NCBI GenBank assembly: GCA_024529925.1
Contig: JAFEUB010000840.1
Location: 372,001 to 436,000, forward strand
Origin: Ophthalmolycus amberensis
Lineage: Eukaryota; Chordata; Actinopteri; Perciformes; Zoarcidae
Length of the DNA: 64,000 nucleotides
Reading direction: 5' to 3'
Every line of letters begins with the position of its first letter. Within the stretch, counting starts at the first letter, position 1. Positions 51,299 through 63,480 of the stretch are shown here, in pieces. A program made the translations under genes and the position numbers. A model generated the notes under the pieces. It did no database searches and was not told where the DNA came from. It saw nothing but the letters and a program-made list of their open reading frames with translations.

Positions 51299-52555
51299 CC
51301 TTTCACCCCTGCAGAGTATTTCCATAGTGAGATCGTGTGTCTGAGTAAGAGCGGAAGAGCCTTGAATGGACATTTCCTAATTAGGGTGAGTAATGAGTCT
51401 TGAGCTAGGGCATGTGTGAGCACACCCCCAGGACAAGGCATCCACCAGATAATGCAAATCCACCCGCAGAGCTACAATCAGTTAAAAGGGGTATTTTTAT
51501 CAGCCCTTACCTCATCATGCTGCCATTGGAAAGTACGTTTAAAATAATAAAACTGAAAACATATGGAAATTACTGGACATGGCCATGATTAAATAAGGTG
51601 GGCGCTTATCCTGCCTTGGGGAGGGGGGGGCACATTATGCCGTTTTCAAAGCCATTTAGCGACTGAAATAAAATTCAAACAACAGCCATGATACACTGTG
51701 ATTAAACCCCCCCCACGCGCCCCTCCAAGCACCTGTCTCGGAGCTGTGGATCGCCGCTTCCCGAACTCAAAGCAGTGCGTAAGATTGCTGACCTGGAATT
51801 AATGGCAAGTGAGAAAGATCGCAGTGAGTGATAAAGCCAACGTCACAGCGCCTCAATCACAACTTCATCTATTGAAACGCTTTGACTCGATTCAGATTCA
51901 CAACTGCTTTTGCATCCAGATTTATCTCTGGGGTTAAATCGAGCCCGATTGCAGCCTAAGTACACTTATCGCTTTGGTGAATCTGGTATCCTTCGGATTT
52001 GTCTCTTTGATCGCCAATACGTGAAATAAATGGGGTAACTCTCAGCAGATAAGTCGTGATCATCCGCAATGACAGGAGTTTGATTTAAGTCCTCCTCAGG
52101 ATAATGAGAACAAGCCTGCGCCGATTTCACCCCCCCCCCTTTTTTTTTTAATGAGTTGGACTCTTTCACTCCAACCAAAAATGACCTCCTGCTACTCACC
52201 CCTGAGACAATTTATCACCAGGTTTGACCTTTCTTTCGAACTCATGCTGAATGAACTGTGTTTACTATAATAGAGAGTGGTTCTCCTTGATTATAGTACG
52301 AGGACATCATGAAGCACCGAAATACACTCAAAAGTATGTGGAATAATGTTTGATTTGTACTTAACATTGATATAATGTTGAATTCACTTGAGTATCTTTT
52401 GCCTCTCTGTGGTGTGTGTTGTATGGTGATCATTTCTGTGGACAGATGGACAAATTACTGTACTGATAATGGCAAGGGATTTCTTTTCTTACTAATCAAT
52501 GACTCTTTTGACTGGTTGTGCGAAAAAAAACAAAAAAAATATTTTGGTGGTGTAG

Positions 52556-52563
52556 TGTACATA
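52556..52563 (+). promoter_or_regulatory. Pumilio-response-like octamer TGTACATA in 3'UTR
   Basis: The third exact UGUANAUA match, in the context gtagtgtacatagatc. It is about 330 bases upstream of the fourth site. Confidence 0.4.
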
Positions 52564-52888
52564 GATCTCCACAACCCTGGGTCTGCTGTCAAGCAGGCGG
52601 TGATTTTAGCATGAATTCCAAAGATAATTGGTAGAAACTGTTTACTCTTTTGTTCTTTTCTTTTGCTTTCTGAAATGTCAGTGCTGGTTCATATTCAAAA
52701 AGGCCCTCTCCCAAAAAGGAACTGAAATTAACTGAACATTTCACGTTTTTCTCACAGTTCATCGAGAACAAAAGACAATTGCCTTGAAAATATGTCTTTA
52801 CAAGAGAGAGAATCTAGTTGTTATCCTAATTGTTGGTATATTTATATAGGATAAAATGCTTGTGATGCCATGTTTTTGTACAGTTTTA

Positions 52889-52896
52889 TGTACATA
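52889..52896 (+). promoter_or_regulatory. Pumilio-response-like octamer TGTACATA in 3'UTR
   Basis: The fourth exact UGUANAUA match, in tttatgtacatacaag, about 320 bases before the candidate poly(A) signal. Sites near the 3' end are often the more effective ones in this family. Confidence 0.4.
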
Positions 52897-53208
52897 CAAG
52901 TGAAGCTTTCTAAAAGTTCTGAGAAAAGCCGATGGCATATAAAAATTGTAACTTGTTTTCTTGAGATGTGCACATCTTGCCTTGGATGGATTGACCTTTG
53001 CTGAGTCAGTGTGAATGTGGCCGTTCTATGCCTGCACTGTAGTCATTCACCGGCTCCCACCTCCTGAGGACTTAATCAGTTTTTATGTTTATCGTGAACA
53101 GTGGATCGTCTTATCTTACCAGTTTGTTAAACTCCTGTGTTCTGCTTCGTTCTGTTTTCGCATGTTGACAAATTCTCTTGTAATACTGTAAGTCCTCATG
53201 AACTTTGT

Positions 53209-53214
53209 AATAAA
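53209..53214 (+). terminator. Candidate poly(A) signal AATAAA of the pcdh1-like gene
   Basis: The canonical hexamer AATAAA sits in ctttgtaataaaatcact. It is followed 15-45 bases later by a GT/T-rich stretch (gtcagtgttttctttgcc) suited to CstF binding, and preceded by TGTA-containing sequence (cttgtaatactgtaag) of the kind bound by CFIm. It is the best-supported 3' end downstream of the stop codon. Cleavage would be expected near 53225-53235. Confidence 0.55.
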
Positions 53215-53230
53215 ATCACTTCAGGGAAAA

Positions 53231-56200
53231 AGTGAACGCTGTCAGTGTTTTCTTTGCCTTCTATTATTATTCATCGCTTTTCAGTGTTAAACAAGGATTT
53301 GGCTGTTACATTTTTATAAGAGGTTTTGCAGCCTTGGAGCAATATTGTGTATAATGTGCTTCACTCTAGGACCCGAGCTCATTAAGGAGAACTAGTATTC
53401 TTGTCATGTGGGGACCAGTGCCTCATTTCTGAGTCAGGAAGCCCCAGAATGTTGAGAGGGAAGCATCCCACGGCTTGAAGTAGGAGAGTCGCAGGACCTG
53501 TGCTCACTACTTCAACCAGGAAGACAATGTGCCAGAAGTACACAGCCCCCATCGTGCACTTCGCTTAATACAGAACAGTTCTCTAAACTAAAGCATTGAT
53601 GAGCTGCCCATTGCCACACATTTAGAGCCAGGCTTACAAGACTGCTGTCTTGTGATATTAATTTTGATATGTCCGTGAGCCTTTTCTTAAAGGGAGAATA
53701 GAATTTATTTAATGGACAAGGATCCACGGTTGGAGGCATCCAGTGAAAGCGGAACTCTTTCTATGTCTGATGTTCACGCTCTACGCATTTCCTCTGTGTT
53801 TGATCATTAGCGCATAAGCTGTGAACTTACCGGTAATTGACTTTATCATTGTTGCACAGATATTATATTATTTAATAATGTGTGAACTACAGCAATGTAA
53901 CATGAGTGATTTAGCAAGTCTAGTCCTCTCTCACAAACAGCATCCAACACTGGGTCTTGAGTCACTCTTTGGTAAATATAACGTACAGTATATTCTCTCT
54001 CACATGATCAGAGAGAATATAGCGCTTTATGCCACTATGTCTTTTACTCCTGGCTGCCTGCAGGAATTTTAACACAGCGCTCGTTTTTTTACACACTCGG
54101 GGTGTAAAAAATGGCACAAAAAATCTTGTCCTGGAGGATCATCAAAATGCTACACGTTTTTTTTTTTTTTTTAACCCTAAAGGATGTATCAGTCAAGGTT
54201 TAAGTCAGACAGGTGGACAGTGCTCCGAGTACCTACATCTCATGGTCACTTCCAAAATCCAGTGTGAAGATGACAGGAGGTAGTGCAAGCAGAAAGGTCA
54301 TCATGCCGAGTCACTTGTGAGATTTTGCGAGATCATATCTCGTGTTAGATGAGCAAAGAAGTGAAAAATGAGCTGGAAAGTCTTTTTTTTTTAAAGTATT
54401 TATCATATACGTGGTGTCTTTTCTGTACAATTAAAACATCAGTGTTTTCATTAATTGGTCAAAAACCAAAGTATAGGACAAAAGTACATTGTGACGCGCG
54501 ATAGTGCTCGATCAAAAGTCAGGGGATCAGCAGGGTTCACATAGGCAGTGAATATCTTGACCAAATGTAAAAAGATTTCACTCGGAAACACAAATTGCAT
54601 GGCAATGCACCCCTGTTGAGAGTTTTCAGCCTGGAGGAGAGTGTTGGATCTACCGACTGCCACTGACTGCCATCCCCGCAGCCATGCAGGTAGAGATAAT
54701 TCCAAAGTGTTGGATATTCAGCACTGAGGCCCTTGAAATTGCCTTTCACTGCCCTGTAACATTAGACCAGTCTACTCTACCTACATTATATGTGGTTCAA
54801 AGATCAAACATATGCTATAGGCACCCTGAAACAACTGGACTGGCCGGCAGAACTGTTACATACAGAGTTAACGGTATTTTATTCTTCTGGACATACAGTA
54901 GATAAAGGCAACAATCTCCCTTGTGTAAGCCTGTTAATCTACACTCATTAGGCACATTGTCCTCGGCCATGGCTGCCAGTGAGCATTATGGATAAGACTC
55001 CAGTCAATGTATGTCTTTGTTCCATAAAGATATCTGTGAAGTCAATAATTGTTTTGCATTATCTCAGTGAACAGTGGCATCAAGTGATGTAGGGTATAAA
55101 ATGCTTTCAGAAAAATGGCTCATCACAGTTAATTGGATCTTGTTAAGATTTTTCAATAAGAAGTGAATACGTGCCAAATGCAATATCACGTTCTGCTCAA
55201 CATTAGAACCAGTCACGTAGAAATGTGAGGATAGGCCAACAGGAAGAACAGCTTATTGGTCACTGGAAGCACACCGGTTCGTTTCACAAACGGAGGGTGA
55301 AAAATATCCGAGTGGACCATCCTGGACCCGAGAGAGCCCCCCCCCCCTTTGATTTAATGGTTCTGCCTCAGCATGGCACGGCTCCATCCAGTCTGATGAG
55401 TTTGTGACATGGCCGGACCAAGTGAGCAAAGGTCTCTCACCCTCATTAAATGATGTTAAGACAAGCAGTAGCCACAGCAAACGGGAGGCATCTCTGAACA
55501 GCAAGCACATATACGTCAATGTAAGCAGACACATGCGTTATGTTTAACAGAATATTTGGACGGACTGGAGTTGCAGTGGTGGACAATTATGGAGCCACTT
55601 AGTCACTATAGGCTGCACTGATTACAGCCTAAAAAAAAAATTGTTAAAACAATATCTCTCTGAATAAAAATGGAAGTATTTTTGAATGAATTATATTGCA
55701 CAGGTGCATCTGAACAGTTCTGCCTCATACCTGCAGATCTGTTGCGAACTAACACACATGGGAGATCAGTCACGGTGGCACCCTGTCACTGAATTAAAAC
55801 TGATTGAGCATTGAGATTGAACATCCTTTGACCAATTTCTAATTGTTAAACATCTGAGAAGCATTTCAGTGTTCCGATATACCACTAACACTTTTAACGC
55901 ATACTGGAGGAACTAGTGTGCAAACTGTACTTCCGTCACTCTACTACAACTACTGGAACACCTCTGCGATCTTCGTCCGTCCCAAACAAGCAGAAGAAGA
56001 CGTCATCCACAGACACAAGCCATCTACTGACGACCAGAACTGACGTCTGTGTCCTTAAATCTTGTCAGCAACGGACTGGATTTGTTTGTTGCCAAACTCA
56101 ACAAAACAAAAGGAACAGGAAGGTGCAAGCGATCAATGCAAAGTTCTGTACTCCATCTAGAAAATACGCTGATTGAACGACCAACACTCAAAATGTGATT

Positions 56201-56454
56201 GTGCACAAATGACACATTGGAGGACAGCTTCAATGTGACCCCAATACCACAGCCTGGCTTCTCTTACACATTATGTCCCGCCTACCCATCAGTGACAGTG
56301 ACACGTCAGTCTCCCATGTGAACAGCAACCCTTCAAATTCACATCTATGTTCATGCATTGTTTGTTTTTAGTTGCTGGTATTCTGTCTTCTGTCTCTCAA
56401 CTGCCATTATGATAATTTGTGACAGCATGTTAAAGTAATATATGTTAAACCTCT
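53231..56454. other. Downstream intergenic stretch, no gene seen
   Basis: AT-rich sequence follows the candidate poly(A) site, with homopolymer runs (T16 near 54156, A near 55632, C9 near 55338). I see no exon and no recognisable repeat family. Open frames are under 100 codons. Confidence 0.5.

Positions 56455-56482
<28 letters not shown>
56455..56482. repeat. (CA)14 microsatellite
   Basis: An uninterrupted CA run shortly upstream of the L1-like fragment. Confidence 0.95.
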
Positions 56483-56487
<5 letters not shown>

Positions 56488-56592
56488 ACAGACTTACATT
56501 CAACATAACACGCCTGCATAATCAGACACAGACACATATTACTCATTGCAAATACTCACCAGGACGCGTCATCTCCAAACACCCTCAATCAT

Positions 56593-57798
56593 TGCCCCAC
56601 TTAAATTCCTAAGCTGGAACATACGTGGGATTGGCTCCAATGCTAAAATAAATATTTGATTTATCCATTTAAAGAAATGTAACCCTGATAGATGTCTACT
56701 TTAAGTAGCTCACACTTCCAGCACAAACGACCGCGGATAACGGTCACTGGAGTGACGCCCGCTGCGGACCCAGATGGCATATTCATTGTCATTAACAACA
56801 CCGCAAATATCTTTGGGCCTAACATACACGACCCCATTTTTTTCACATCCTTATGTAAATTCACATATTTTTAAAATGATAATTGGGGGAGATTTGAGCA
56901 CAGTTCTTAATTTCTTAATTAACCCAACAATAGAAAGATCAACAACAGCAGGAAATGGCAATCCACTGAGAAAATAAACCAGTACATGAAGGAGTTAGGA
57001 CTTGGCGACAGTTGGTGTATAAATAATCCAACAGTAGATGAATATTCATATTTCTTCACTGCCACTTCACTCATTCTCCAGCTTTGACTTTCCCCTCACT
57101 AGCAAGTCAGTTATTCAGGACATAACTGATACACCAATCCCTTCAATTGTAATAAGTGACCATGCCCCTATCTCCTCAGTTCTCCACAGTACAGACTTCC
57201 AGATGGCGCTTTAATGTTTCCCTCCTCAGAGATCCACACTTTGACAGGTTCTTCAGGTAAGTGGGCATCCTTCATAGACACAAATTACTTTCTCGAACAG
57301 CTCGCCAACAGTACTGGGGAAACTGCAGTGATACAGGGGGAGAAAATAATTTCATTTCTCTTCCCGCAAGAGAAAAACAATATGAAGAATTCAATATATT
57401 GAAACCTGGAAATCAAACCATCAGAAAGTACTTCTGCTAAAACTCCAAAAGAGAGAAATATTTATAAACTGAGGAGATATAAAGTTGAATTGACCGATAT
57501 GTCAAATACATTTTTGGTTTACTTCAGCAACTACGACACAATCACTTTTAATAGAAAATTACATCAGGGACACATCTGGCAAAACAGCTTGTTGTTGTTA
57601 GATACTGAACAACAACAATGTCAAGAACTTGATATCTCACAATTGGCATTCATCAGCGCCTCCATAAAACGTCAACAATGGTTTAAAAACAATATTACTG
57701 TACTGTTCAACTCAGAATTCCACCAAGATAAAAAAAAGAAGCATTACAAAGCTTTATTTGTATGTTTGGACAATCACAAGTCTCATGAACAGTCCTGA
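56593..57798 (+). pseudogene. Decayed L1-like LINE ORF2 fragment (endonuclease domain)
   Basis: Pieces in all three plus frames line up in order with the apurinic/apyrimidinic-type endonuclease of L1-clade ORF2. The start is KFLSWNIRGIGSN (56603-56641). Then come HLKKCNPDRCLL-like (about 56665-56703), a DPDGIFIVINNT and NIFGPNIHDPIFF block (56767-56850), GGDLSTVL (about 56884), YMKELGLGDSW (about 56985) and SDHAPIS (57155-57175), the expected catalytic Asp-His motif. RFNVSLLRDPHFDRFF-like sequence follows near 57210-57253. Several stops and frameshifts separate the pieces. The reverse transcriptase core is not visible; the part after 57260 is linker-like (e.g. IQGEKIISF). This is a dead, 3'-truncated or strongly diverged copy. 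Confidence 0.75.
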
Positions 57799-58611
57799 TA
57801 AAGAGTGAAGAAAGACGTAATATGTTAATACATTTTATCATCATTATTTTTAATATTGTTATAGTCTGAATATAATTTAGAAAACCCTGGGCGTGAACAT
57901 TATACGTTTGAAAAGCATTGATAAATATGTTTGGAAGTGTTCGGAGAGACGCCCAAGGTGACCAGTCGTTTCAGTTCACCCTAAACCAAAACGTTCCCTG
58001 GACACTAACGAGGTATGACTTAATGGATAAATAACTGAATGACTAACACTTAATTAAGAGCATGTGGCGGATCGCGTAGCGTGACTGTCTTTGGATTTGT
58101 TACTATTTAGCTCGACAGAGTTTGAATTCAGGTTGTTGCGACCTTTCCATAAATATATTTTCTTCAATGTATTTCTTCATACGTGGCTGTGAATGTAGTG
58201 CTCACTTATAGAATCGTAATCCACGCAATGGACATGAGATGTGGTTTATAGATCTCCAGCAATATGTTTGTGTATGTGTGACGAATCTGGCGACAGAGGC
58301 AGAAAAATAGCTGCTACTGTTAAGTGAACACAACATACGCACGGAAGGGAAACCAGTAGGGACGTAACACCGGGTTCACTGATGAACTTGGCGCGTGAGG
58401 ACTTTCTGCCGATTGAAAGTGTTAATCCCTGATGAGACGGTGGAGCCTCATTCATCTTAAAATGTGGGACCGGAAAGGCCAAACTTGCTGGTGACATGGT
58501 GCCATTCAGCAGGCAGGTGAGGACAACAACACACTGCTGAACTCCTAATGAGAACGTCAACTACCACTTCATATCATTTATTTATTGACGATCACTGTTG
58601 TCTCTTCTGGT
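57799..58611. other. Intergenic stretch, nothing recognised
   Basis: AT-rich sequence between the LINE fragment and the second palindrome. No gene or known repeat was seen. The minus-strand frame of 104 codons at 58246-58560 has no recognisable domain. Confidence 0.4.
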
Positions 58612-58649
58612 TAACTCTTGTAAGGCTACAACTTGTAGCCTTACAAGAG

Positions 58650-58652
<3 letters not shown>
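58612..58652. repeat. Perfect 20-bp-arm palindrome
   Basis: The arms taactcttgtaaggctacaa (58612-58631) and ttgtagccttacaagagtta (58633-58652) are exact reverse complements with a single-base spacer. It abuts a long (TA)n tract directly, as does the palindrome at 48.7 kb. Confidence 0.9.
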
Positions 58653-58745
<93 letters not shown>

Positions 58746-58780
58746 CGAGAGAGAGAGAGAGAGAGAGACAGAGAGACAGA
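58653..58780. repeat. Compound (TA)n(GA)n microsatellite
   Basis: About 80 bases of TA (58654-58734) switch to GA/GACA repeats (58735-58780). Confidence 0.95.
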
Positions 58781-59009
58781 TATTGTTGCTTATGTTGTTC
58801 CAAGTTGATATCTAAGGCAATCTAATTGTAACTTAAGGATATTTAAATAAGATAAAGTGAATTACTTTAATTAAGAATTACTCCTTTCAAATTGTAACTC
58901 AGTAACGTTTATTCATAGGCTATATGTTCATGATGTTTACTCAGAGTACATTTTAACTGACATACTTTTTACTTTTATTAATGATATTTTTACACAAGTA
59001 GCCTACTTT

Positions 59010-59153
59010 TACTCAAGTACAATGTATTTCAAGTAATAGATATTTTACTCAACTACAATGTATTTAAAGTAACAGATATTTTACTCAAGTACAATGTATT
59101 TAAAGTAACAGATATTTTACTCGAGTACAACAGATCTTTTACTTGAGTACAGA
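59010..59153 (+). repeat. 36-bp minisatellite (three units plus partials)
   Basis: Units start at 59010, 59046 and 59082 with tactcaa(g/c)tacaatgtat and share taacagatattt (taatagatattt in the first unit). A shortened variant lies at 59118-59139 and a final tacttgagtacag ends the array. The unit contains the acttttactcaagta-type wording seen in a frequent teleost DNA-element repeat, so the array may have grown inside such an element (about 58870-59175). Confidence 0.85.
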
Positions 59154-59342
59154 ATCCTAGGTTCTTTCCACTTCCACCTAAAACATGCTTTAGGTCTAAA
59201 GGCGTTGGCTGTAGTCTCTGTTTGTATGTGCTATCGTGACAACTCTATCCATCATCCACTCTGTTACTTCCTGCCTTGTTCACCTGTGTGAACTACTCAG
59301 GAATAATCGTCATTAAAGAAAGCTCAGCTCACATAATTAGTT

Positions 59343-59364
59343 TCTCTCTCTCTCTCTCTCTCTC
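59343..59364. repeat. (CT)11 microsatellite
   Basis: An uninterrupted TC/CT run. Confidence 0.95.
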
Positions 59365-62300
59365 CAAACAGCGGAGTGGAGGTTTAAGAATTTCAAGAGC
59401 TCGGAGCAACGCTATTGTCCGCTCGAAGGCTCTCTTCCAGTGCACGTCTCGTGAAAGGAACCTGCATGAGTAACTTCGCTGAGTTTATCAGCTCTGATAC
59501 CAGCGCTTAACTTGCTGCTAATTTTAGCCTCCCCTGCTTCCCGAGGGAGCGAGGGGAAGCCAATATTATCAATAGCGTGCAACCCTAGACGTAACCTGGA
59601 CATGGGGGCAGCTCGTCATGCTGAGCCACAGGGGAGTGGCGGGTGGACTGGGGATGCTGTTCTTCGTCCTCTTCAAAGTCACGGTTCCAAGAACAAGAGG
59701 TTAAGTCAACAGTAGGAGAGGATGCTGCTATGTGTTGGACTACTTCCTCAAAGGCCTCACTGTTAAAATACCAACGTTTTAGAGGCTTTTGACAAAACTT
59801 TATTTTTCTTCTTTTTTTCAATTATTAGAATTGACAGTTATTTTGTTAACTCAGTAACACCAGTTAAATTGGAACTGAGGTATGACAGCATTTCTGCTCT
59901 CCATTGAATTTAAACTCGGGGTAAGGGGCTCTATTTTCAAATTTATGACTCCATTAGACCTGCTCGGCATTTCACTTCACTGTTGTAGTGAAAGATGACA
60001 TAACTGGCACCTTCAAGACCTATTTGCTGCTGGAAATTTCTCCTGTGGCAGACTCTGGGCTTCACAGAATTGCCGTGTAAGGCCAGGCTTTCTGTCTATC
60101 AATTATTAATGTGTCTGTGTTGTGCTGGAGACCCTCTTACTTGAGGGATGTGCTGTCTCAGTATTATGGTTATTATCTGCTTTTTGACTCATGGAAGTGT
60201 TTTGCTATTCAGGGGAGTCACCTACAATTGGGCGAGAGAGACCCGAGTCCACGTGGTAATTGACAACGCAATAAAGATGAGGCCAGGAAGATGATGAATT
60301 GAAGATGTTAAATTGAATCAATAACTCTATACATATCTCATGAGCAGCCTGACTTATAATTCAGTTTTTACAGATCATATTTCTTTCACAGTGTGGTACA
60401 GTAGGTTGGCTTCAACTCTGGTAACATTTGGGCATGCATCTGTGGAGCCGCCGGACCTGTTGCACTACCATTAATGAGAAGCATCTTGAACTCAGTAGTG
60501 TTGTGTCAAACGATTTATGGACTAAATTCACACAATCCAATGAGAATTAGACAGGAAGTGGCAAAGAAAATAGAATAAAGTGTCTTTCGTTTTTTGTGGG
60601 CTAAACGTGGACTAAGGCAAACAAAAATCAACATGTAACTAATATATATCCTCATCAAGACTAAAACTATTTTAAAATCAGGTGGTAAAAGGAAAACGGC
60701 TTAACTGCACAAGCTGTAGCTGTGGCAGATTTCTCACATAGGTTTATTTTGGAACGCACAGACTGCCTGCCAATTACGAGGTAAGTTTGAGAACAAGCTC
60801 AATATTGCCTTTTTCCAATACTGGCTGTATCCTGGCTGGTTTAAACTTTGATCGTCTTCTCCAGTTGGACTTGACAGCCCTGCTCATAGTCATAAATCGT
60901 GGATCATGCCAGGTCATAATGTTCCTACAGTGAAGAAGCCTTCCCTGAATCATTGGGGATTTTTTGAGACCCTCCCTTTAGCGACATTTTTGCTTTATTT
61001 CATCCATTGCTGACCGTTGGGCTAATGCAACACATCGGCTATGCTCTGCCTCTCTCTCTCTCTTTTTTCCTGCTGGGCATAGTGTGTCCTACTTGGAACA
61101 CATGACACACATAGATGCAGACCATTGGCGAAAAGATAGAGAGAGAGAGCGATTTCATTACAGATGATATTTGAAAATAACCAAACCTGAACGTGACCTG
61201 AGGCTGGAGCACGCCAACAAAAAAACAAACTGATACTTTGTTGCAGCAATCGCATCAGTTTGCAGAACTGTACTGCATGGGTAATAATGATGATCCATTG
61301 TGGGCACCTGTAGTTAATGGAGTGCAAATGGACACCCTCTGGATTCCAAAGAGCTTGCATTGATATATACCTGTAAGAGAAGCAGGGCAAAATTGCTAGC
61401 CTGTGTTTTTGTTCAGATCATAAGACAGAAAGCTTTTAAAGCTGTCCCCCTGTAGAGTTACTTTTACGGTGGTGCACTATTGTGCTTCACTGTGGGGCCT
61501 ACTCGAGTCTAATCCTGAAGTTTGGTCGGCAAACAGTTCCTCTGCTGGGTTGCAGAGGCATTGCTCAGGTTTGCATACATTCCTCAGCTACATTTTGCAG
61601 CATTTTGTACCAATATATCTATTACCGGATAGATATAGTTCATAATGGAGCTCCAGGAAGCACTGCAGGGAAACACTGCTCTCCTGTAGCTTTTTTTTCC
61701 TTAAGATGAAAAAAAACACTCCTCGGCTACCGCTGCTGTTGCCGTGGAAACCTGGTCACTCTCACTCTTTTACCCACACTCTTCACCACTCGCTTCATTA
61801 AGTGCGTTGCTGCTGGCAATTAGAATAAAACCAGCGGCAGGGATGGCTTGTCTGGAAATGCAGTCTCCAATTAAATACTTTGAAACTGCAATGTTTCCTT
61901 AAACTGCATCTGCTCTCTGTACAATGCAACATGTACCTGGGAGCCATGCTTCTAAAAGCCTGCACTATGGTTGCCATATACCCACAAATGACTTCAAAAA
62001 TCCATGTCTTTTAGTTACGCGAATACAAATGCAACGCGGATCAGACAATGCTCTTGTTACTCCGGTGCCTTTTCAAGCTTTCTCTGAGCTCTCGCAAAAG
62101 CAAAACAATGTTCCAGACATTGTCACGGTTATTTCACAGGCGGAGAAAAAAAAAAAAACGCCTGAGGGATCAATCCAAATCTGCATCCTTGGGTGTGCAC
62201 CACAATTTCAAGTGCTGGAGAGCCTAAAGCCGAGCGGTTTATTTTATTTATTTTTTTTGCTCATCCATTCAAGGCCATTGCTGTATAAATGATTAATTAA

Positions 62301-63006
62301 TATCAGAAATATAAGTGGAACGAACGACGGTTACAAGTCTTTAAGTCTGATCACACTCGGCAATTTATATTACTGCCCGACATTTTTACTTTGATTAACT
62401 GACGATGTTATTGCAGCATTAAAATTGATGAAGTAAATGTAAGTGAATCATCATTACAGGACGTTTGCTCTAAGTGAATAAGTACTCTTGAGGAGTGCAC
62501 TTGGTATGTTTCATATGCAACATCATTAATTTAATCTTGCCCGTCGGTTGCTCTTGCACATACTAAAATGTGTGTGTGTATGTGTGTTTTGGTAAAATAA
62601 AGAACATACTATACTGGAGAGCAGTCAGTGCAACCTTTTCCTCCTCAGCTGAGTCTGTGAGGCTTTGCGTCACTCGTTTAACACTCTATTACCTACCACC
62701 CGAGCACGCTCTCCGTCATTACTGAATTACCCACAAGCCGTCCTTTTGCATCGACGGACCTTTTGTAAGCGACAAGCCCTCGAACGGGAGTCGGGTCGAG
62801 CGTGATTGCTGATTTCAGAACAATTTAAGACGCATGCGGAGTTTATTACACAATCAACGGTATCGGAACGTCTACCTTTTAAAGATGATTAATAGAGCCG
62901 ATCTTATCGTTTGAAGAGGTTGACCGACTGTAGCTATAGATTAGCTAAATTTATTTATCATAAACAGAATACAGATTTACCTCCTGCCAAACAAATGTGA
63001 ACCAGT
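59365..63006. other. Intergenic stretch, no gene seen
   Basis: Mostly unique-looking AT-rich DNA with short GA, A and T runs (61137-61149, 62146-62158). Minus-strand 61022-61390 and plus-strand 61924-62292 are open for 122 codons each without recognisable domains. The slightly more GC-rich part at about 62690-62810 carries no identified feature. Confidence 0.4.
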
Positions 63007-63480
63007 TAACCCAGTGAGCACTAACCCGGATTTCAACGTTGATATCTGGTTGAAAAAGCGTTGAAATGGAGCCTGAACGTCTAAGACCTTTTTTCAACGT
63101 GTTTTAAACCGTCTAAATTACGGTTACAATGTCAACCTGTCACAAAACACCAATTTCTTTTAAAATATTGATGGTTTGTTCAGTTGTAGGTTGAAAGAGA
63201 CGCGATTTTGGTTACTTTAAACGTATTTCTCCAAAATCATATTCCGCTGTCCGTTCATATGTGGTCTACGCGGAGACGTGATTTCACCGCATTCAATGTC
63301 TCATATAAAACGTCGTAAATATGGAACTATAGACTGTGTGCTGTCAACAAGAAGCTCCCAGGACATCATAATGAGAGCAGAGCACATTATGTCTGTATGT
63401 TCACTAAAATACAACTCAGTGTTTACTGCTGGAATACGCATGCGCACGGACTCTTGCATTTTTCTAAGGTAGAGGCTGGA
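63007..63480 (+). mobile_element. Teleost DNA-transposon-like repeat with TTCAACGTTGA motifs
   Basis: The left edge reads ttaacccagtgagcacta then acccggatttcaacgttgat. It resembles the abundant fish repeat that starts 'cccagtgggca' and is packed with ttcaacgttga, ggttgaaa and gttgaaat words; several occur in the first 130 bases. CACTA at 63019-63023 could be an EnSpm/CACTA-type end, but no partner terminus lies within the window. The right boundary is uncertain and the element may continue past 64000. Confidence 0.45.

Larger units (their letters stand above)
49548..53230 (+). other. pcdh1: Predicted 3' untranslated region of the pcdh1-like gene
   Basis: The stretch from the stop codon to a plausible poly(A) site is about 3.7 kb without any recognisable coding exon. 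It starts with an AT-rich segment carrying overlapping ATTTA pentamers (about 49706-49780) and has a short (CA)n at 50231-50248, C/T homopolymer runs at about 52130-52150 and four TGTANATA octamers (annotated separately). Earlier weak poly(A) hexamers exist (ATTAAA near 50225, AATAAA at 51055), so shorter isoforms are possible. The extent is inferred from the poly(A) signal; no transcript evidence is available here. Confidence 0.6.
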
